The position numbers and the translations under genes are program-made. Below, piece by piece: positions 60,210 to 64,000 of a stretch of 64,000 nucleotides of DNA. The first letter of the stretch is position 1. Each line of letters opens with the position of its first letter. This DNA comes from Phaeodactylibacter sp. (GTDB lineage Bacteria > Bacteroidota > Bacteroidia > Chitinophagales > Saprospiraceae): the NCBI RefSeq assembly GCF_022763345.1, contig NZ_JALEGS010000020.1, positions 1 to 64,000 on the forward strand, read 5' to 3'. The notes under the pieces were generated by a model that was not told where the DNA came from, searched no databases, and worked only from the letters and a program-made list of their open reading frames with translations.

Positions 60210-60336
60210 TTCATGGTATCTGTGAAAGGGGCTAATTTATTTATTTAACCCAATGAGGGAGGACAACGATTAGTGGCTGCCCTCCTCACACTTTTTGCAG
60301 GGATAAAACTAAACGGTTTGAGCCCTGAGATTCAAT

Positions 60337-61659
60337 TTAGTTCTGATTTACGGATGCTGCGTTGCCGCTACCCATCTGAGAGATGGTAGAAAGGTTGCCT
60401 GCACTGAGCTGGTTTACAGTAGCAGCGTTACTATCACCCATCGCATCATAGGTGCTGGTGTTGCCACCCATGTCCTGATTGATGAGTGCTGTGTTCAGAT
60501 CCCCCTCGATACGGTTTTCGGTAATGTTGCCGTCACCATCCTGAGTGATGTCTACGTCGTTGGTGTTACCAATGATGAAAACACCGTCCTGAGCGAATAG
60601 GCCAGAGGAAGAAGCTGTGTTGTTGTTGCCATTTTGAGCAACATCTACCTCGTTTCCGTCAGAAGCTCCGCGGATGCTGCCTGAGATCAGGTTGTCATTG
60701 CCAGTCTGATCCAGATCAACGGTGTTGTTGTTCACCGTCCCACCAGCGCCTTGCAGGTCGAAAAACAGACTGTTATCGTTGCCTGCCTGGTCGACCGTCA
60801 CTTTGTTGTCGCTACCCCAGAATTCCAGTACGGCGTTGTTGCCAGTACCGCCATTCTGATTGGCAGTTACTTCGTTGCGGTCGCCAGCAGTCATACGCTG
60901 AACGAAGCGCTGATCGCCTACTTGCTGATCCAGAACTGTACTGTTGTAATCACCGTCCTGAGCAACCTCAGCAGTGTTGGAGTCTCCCATTTGCTGAACA
61001 TCAGTGCTGTTGCTGAAGCCGTTTTGAGCCATTATCGTCTCGTTGTCATCTCCATTCTGGAGAACTTTGGCTTCATTATCGTTACCTTCAACGGTGAAAC
61101 CGGTAGTAGAGTACCAGTTGTAACCAACGAGGTTGTTGTCTCCAATCTGATCTACATCGATGCTGTTGTAGTCGCCATCGATATTACCAGTAGCATCGTT
61201 ATTTTGACCATTTTGTACCAGGTCAATTTGGTTGCCATCAGCGCTTCCTGGGAAAGCAGACCCTACACGCCACCGGCTTTGGTTACCGCTGTATTGGCCG
61301 CCACCTACATTGCCATCGACGTCTGCATTGAATGTGTTGCCATCACCGCGAACCAAAAACTCTGTGCGGTGGCCATTACCATCTTGTGTAGTCGTTGCTT
61401 CATTTAAGTCTCCGCCCGTACCGTTGTACTTAGCGTTGTTGAAGTCACCAACTTGCGTTACAGAAATGATGTTGTCACTGGCATCATCACCAGCACCCGT
61501 CTTGACATGATCAATATCAGAAGTGTTGCTAAAACCTTGCTGGTCAACGGTGTTCTTGTTGTCATCACCCTGCACATCGATAGTAGAGTTGTTTGATTGA
61601 GCCATAGCCAGACTCACGCTCAATACCAGGGCAAATGCGGTTAAAAGTACCTTTTTCAT
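60337..61659 (-). CDS. Curlin-repeat amyloid protein (CsgA/CsgB-like)
   Basis: 440 residues. Signal peptide TAFALVLSVSLAMAQ. Nearly the whole mature chain consists of imperfect curlin repeats of 18-25 residues with Gln, Asn and Gly at fixed spacing: STIDVQGDDNKNTVDQQGFSN, then NEVDVAQNGNNNTAS, NDVDITQDGDGN and NAATVNQLSAGN (first cited in part: DVQGDDNKNTVDQQG). Fifteen or more units are present, against five in E. coli CsgA. The expected fold is a stacked beta-solenoid that forms extracellular amyloid fibres. Long DG/GN-rich repeats suggest Ca or solvent-exposed turns. Followed by the csgH-like gene. Confidence 0.92.
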   Translation of the reverse strand: MKKVLLTAFALVLSVSLAMAQSNNSTIDVQGDDNKNTVDQQGFSNTSDIDHVKTGAGDDASDNIISVTQVGDFNNAKYNGTGGDLNEATTTQDGNGHRTEFLVRGDGNTFNADVDGNVGGGQYSGNQSRWRVGSAFPGSADGNQIDLVQNGQNNDATGNIDGDYNSIDVDQIGDNNLVGYNWYSTTGFTVEGNDNEAKVLQNGDDNETIMAQNGFSNSTDVQQMGDSNTAEVAQDGDYNSTVLDQQVGDQRFVQRMTAGDRNEVTANQNGGTGNNAVLEFWGSDNKVTVDQAGNDNSLFFDLQGAGGTVNNNTVDLDQTGNDNLISGSIRGASDGNEVDVAQNGNNNTASSSGLFAQDGVFIIGNTNDVDITQDGDGNITENRIEGDLNTALINQDMGGNTSTYDAMGDSNAATVNQLSAGNLSTISQMGSGNAASVNQN

Positions 61660-61735
61660 TGTTCTAAGGTTTGTGTTAATTAGGTTTATTACAAAATGAG
61701 AATTTCCATAAATGAAGAAAATGGACGGGCTAGGC

Positions 61736-61759
61736 TTTCGTGTACAATTTCACACGAAA
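61736..61759. repeat. Hairpin upstream of the curlin gene
   Basis: TTTCGTGT (61736-61743) and ACACGAAA (61752-61759) around an eight-base loop, about 80 bases from the curlin start codon. Confidence 0.5.
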
Positions 61760-62142
61760 CCCAGGCTCTTGTTGCTCCTTTGCTATCTAATAAGCGGTGC
61801 TCACCGTAAGTAGGCAAAGCATGTAAACCAACTTTGCCGAAGTGGCATAGCCTAAGCTGACAGTTGGCCGTCCAAAATTGGAAGTATGTAGAAGTGAGGG
61901 GGAGAGGGAGAAAAACTACCAATATATGAAGCAGCTTCTCTCCCTAAAATTTATAGTGTTGTTCGTAGTGTTTACGCTCTCAATTGTATAGTACAAAGCT
62001 ACACTCCCCTGTCCTTATTATCCTGACGTATTATGCCACAATCCTGCCAAAACCAGGAACAAAGCCCTCTTTTCAGGTAAGGTGGCCGGGTCAACTGCTT
62101 GGATGCTCACTTCGGTGCTTCCAAATGAGGAAACGAGAAAGC

Positions 62143-62204
62143 CGTATAGCGCATTGGGACGATTTATACATGGGTGATGTTGTTCGTGCCCGGTGCGCTA
62201 TACG
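62143..62204. repeat. 11-bp inverted repeat after the propeller lipoprotein gene
   Basis: CGTATAGCGCA (62143-62153) and TGCGCTATACG (62194-62204) are perfect arms 40 bases apart. They lie downstream of the leftward 502-codon gene and could end its transcript. Confidence 0.5.
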
Positions 62205-62248
62205 AGTTTTGACCATAGTGCCTGATTTTGTAGCAGTTGCCCAAAATG

Positions 62249-63757
62249 TTATCTCATATCCACCATGGATGCATCCTCGAATAAAAAACGGCGCTCTGTG
62301 CCATCAAGCTTGACCGACATAATCGCGGAGGGGCCGACCCCATCATTGGGCGTACTGGTAAAGATGATTCTTCCTCCCGTTGCAGAATAACGGGCCTGAA
62401 CATCGTTGGTGCCAGCAGCCTTTTGTCCTGACAAATTAAGTGTGCTGCCGGTACTAATGCTCCGAATGAAAATTTCAGCATCAATTAACCGCCCATTAGC
62501 ATTTTGGCTTTCGCTGACATCATAAGTGTAGAGGACCGCCGTCCCGTCTACTGAAAACATGGGGTTGCCCAAAGTGCCTGGCTGATCGGCTAAGAGCATA
62601 TTCATGGTACCGGCAGGGTTGATCAGGTAAAGTTCATCCTCGTAGTGGTTATTGCCCCTTACCCTTGCCACCACGTGGTTAGAGTGAGCGGTCCAGTCGA
62701 ATCCGGTAAATGCCCTGCTCTGGGGTGCCTGAGCAAACAATTCCATCCCGGTACCATCGGCATTAATTTTGTAGGCCCGGTCAAAATTCATGAATAAAAG
62801 TTGCCCGCTATTGGGCGACCAGGCATAGTCAATCTGCTCTATGTCGTAGCTCATTACTGGAATCTCACCGGTGACCTGACGGACATTACTGCCATCCCGG
62901 TCCATGACAAACAAGTGCGGGGCTGTACCACTAAAAGAAAGGAAGGCCACTTTTTCCCGGTTGGGGCTCATCCGGGGTTTCCAGCAGTCCCCCATGCCGC
63001 TTGTCAGTTGGATCTCCTCTGTATTGCCTCCCTGGAAATCGCCGGTCTGCCCGGTAAAAACGTTCAGTTCTCCCGTGAGGCTGTCTGCCCGTACGTAGTG
63101 GTAGCGGTAATCAGGGAATATTTTGGTAGAGAATTTCCATACCGGACCAAACACGGGCTCCTGCTCTCCGTTATCAGCCCTGACCTGCCAAAAGTAGGTG
63201 GTACCGTAGTTGAGGTCTTCTAAGAGTACGGAAGTGTCGGTGGTCGCCTCCGCAATCACCCTGCCTTCCGGGTCGTGTTCTGAATAAAGGAGCACATCGT
63301 AGTAAATGGTGTCCTGGGTGGCATTGCCTGGCGACCAGGAAAGCGACAATCCTACCTCGAGCCCCTCCAGACCGTCCAGCGGCTGCGGTTCAATTGGAGC
63401 ACTGAGGATATCGCTTTCCTCGGGCTGTGTAATCATCAGGATGGTAGATTGCCGGGTCCGGTCCGGCTCAATTTCTATATTTTGGAGACCTTCCCGGTAT
63501 CCATCCGCTTTGATACGTATGGTGTAGTTGTCCGCTGCGAGAGAGTCAATAAAGAACCTGCCCTGCTCATCGGATATAAAAACATTAGTAGCTGGTACCG
63601 TTGTAATAACGGCCTCGGGTATGGGCTCGAAGGTTTCTTCATCGAGCAGGGTGCCTTCCAGCCGTCCGTAGGCATCGACCTCGATAGGGTCCTCCTGGCA
63701 AGCTGTAATAAAGCCCGCCAGGAACGCAATAATGAGAAGTGGATAAATGGACTTCAT
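62249..63757 (-). CDS. Lipoprotein with carboxypeptidase-regulatory, fibronectin-like and PD40 propeller domains
   Basis: 502 residues. Signal peptide with lipobox GFITAC (Cys about 20). Residues 30-110 are a CarboxypepD_reg-like beta domain (GRLEGTLLDEETFEPIPEA, FFIDSLAADNYTIRIKADGY). Residues 120-210 look like a fibronectin type III domain (LSLSWSPGNATQDTIYYDV, YGTTYFWQVRADNG). The rest is a TolB/PD40 beta-propeller (SPNREKVAFLSF, HLFVMDRDGSNVRQVTG, YAWSPNSGQLLFM). Anchored at the outer membrane or periplasm. It is 12 bases after a barrel gene on the same strand and upstream of the curlin gene, so a role in fibre export or attachment is possible. Confidence 0.82.
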   Translation of the reverse strand: MKSIYPLLIIAFLAGFITACQEDPIEVDAYGRLEGTLLDEETFEPIPEAVITTVPATNVFISDEQGRFFIDSLAADNYTIRIKADGYREGLQNIEIEPDRTRQSTILMITQPEESDILSAPIEPQPLDGLEGLEVGLSLSWSPGNATQDTIYYDVLLYSEHDPEGRVIAEATTDTSVLLEDLNYGTTYFWQVRADNGEQEPVFGPVWKFSTKIFPDYRYHYVRADSLTGELNVFTGQTGDFQGGNTEEIQLTSGMGDCWKPRMSPNREKVAFLSFSGTAPHLFVMDRDGSNVRQVTGEIPVMSYDIEQIDYAWSPNSGQLLFMNFDRAYKINADGTGMELFAQAPQSRAFTGFDWTAHSNHVVARVRGNNHYEDELYLINPAGTMNMLLADQPGTLGNPMFSVDGTAVLYTYDVSESQNANGRLIDAEIFIRSISTGSTLNLSGQKAAGTNDVQARYSATGGRIIFTSTPNDGVGPSAIMSVKLDGTERRFLFEDASMVDMR

Positions 63758-63769
63758 GGTTTTACCTGC

Positions 63770-64000
63770 TTATTTATTAATGAAAAACTTAACTCCTGCC
63801 CGAACCCGCCAAAGGAGGTCATTGTAGCGGCCCGAACTGATATCGTCCAGCTCATCGGTAAAGAGAAAATGATAATCAGCGCTGGCATCAAGCGCCATCC
63901 AGTCATTGATATAAAATTCCATACCGATGCCGGTATTGGCTTTCAGATAAGTTTGGCTTGCTCCGCCAGCCGAAAGGGTGTTGGTCTGGTCCAGGATCGC
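63770..64000 (-). CDS. Outer-membrane barrel protein, C-terminal part (partial)
   Basis: The last 76 codons of a gene whose 5' part lies outside the window. It reads GIGMEFYINDWMALDASADY (core EFYINDWMALDASADY) and ends YNDLLWRVRAGVKFFINK, a typical barrel C-terminal strand of the OmpA/Omp-beta-brl type. It runs into the propeller lipoprotein gene with a 12-base gap, so both are probably one operon, which may continue with curli export genes beyond the window. Confidence 0.7.
   Translation of the reverse strand, partial: AILDQTNTLSAGGASQTYLKANTGIGMEFYINDWMALDASADYHFLFTDELDDISSGRYNDLLWRVRAGVKFFINK

Larger units (their letters stand above)
61660..62248. other. Long upstream region of the curlin gene
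   Basis: 589 bases without a gene. It contains a hairpin TTTCGTGT/ACACGAAA (61736-61759) and an inverted pair CGTATAGCGCA (62143-62153) / TGCGCTATACG (62194-62204). The size fits a complex control region, as curli promoters often have, but no exact TANNTTTG was found near the start. Confidence 0.5.

Noticed and set aside
60751..61407. 218-codon frame antisense to the curlin gene
   Set aside because: It results from the repetitive Asn/Gly/Gln codons of the curlin repeats.
60337..61659. CRISPR-like array from the regular repeats
   Set aside because: The periodicity is a translated protein repeat with drifting codons, not identical repeats with unique spacers.

Overview
The window looks like a chromosomal piece of a free-living Bacteroidota bacterium, probably in the Saprospiria/Lewinella part of the phylum (taxon is inference). 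Support comes from recurring TANNTTTG -7 promoter elements, a type IX secretion C-terminal domain, a GLPGLI protein beside a carboxypeptidase-regulatory/TonB-type receptor, ASPIC/UnbV lipoproteins, curlin-repeat amyloid genes, an unusually long PurF, and few Shine-Dalgarno sequences. The window opens in the 3' end of a 5S rRNA and its terminator.

Layout. 0.5-7.6 kb: ECF sigma factor with a small partner, MscS-type channel, GH25 lysozyme, class III aminotransferase, MltD-type transglycosylase, and an XRE/acyl-responsive regulator with an apparently leaderless, operator-overlapped promoter. 7.7-19.5 kb: DPP-IV-type peptidase, smpB, DtxR/MntR regulator, serine beta-lactamase-like hydrolase, prolyl oligopeptidase, SDR enzyme, csaA, OmpA lipoprotein. 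19.5-22.5 kb: one secreted alpha/beta-hydrolase gene cut in two by a 1.7-kb remnant of a Mu-like transposable prophage. The remnant keeps a left end with paired direct repeats, a CI-like repressor, three operators, a Cro/Ner-like protein and the first third or less of a transposase. 22.6-27.5 kb: nucleotidyltransferase, nadK operon and an Omp85-like barrel.

27.9-37 kb is accessory DNA. Two paralogous cassettes share a 75-bp promoter/operator repeat, a secreted Cys-rich protein, a near-identical 200-residue barrel and a conserved 70-bp hairpin. The first cassette carries GLPGLI and TonB-type receptor genes. The second has lost GLPGLI, and its receptor survives only as a 3' remnant hit by two small insertion-like segments. 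A small HTH gene at the left edge is a candidate regulator.

37-59.6 kb is mostly core: CBS protein, TM2/TPR/SHOCT protein, purF, a peroxiredoxin-clpS pair, an EamA transporter, an App1 phosphatase divergent from a nucleophile-less hydrolase plus PEP-synthase-like pair, a 1355-residue T9SS cargo, a 1122-residue ASPIC lipoprotein, and a tightly coupled nitroreductase-lipo-pirin-HupE-DUF6702-GNAT operon. 59.7-64 kb holds curli-type genes: a CsgH-like Ig protein, a 440-residue curlin-repeat protein, a beta-propeller lipoprotein and the end of an outer-membrane barrel. No tRNA or CRISPR array was seen.
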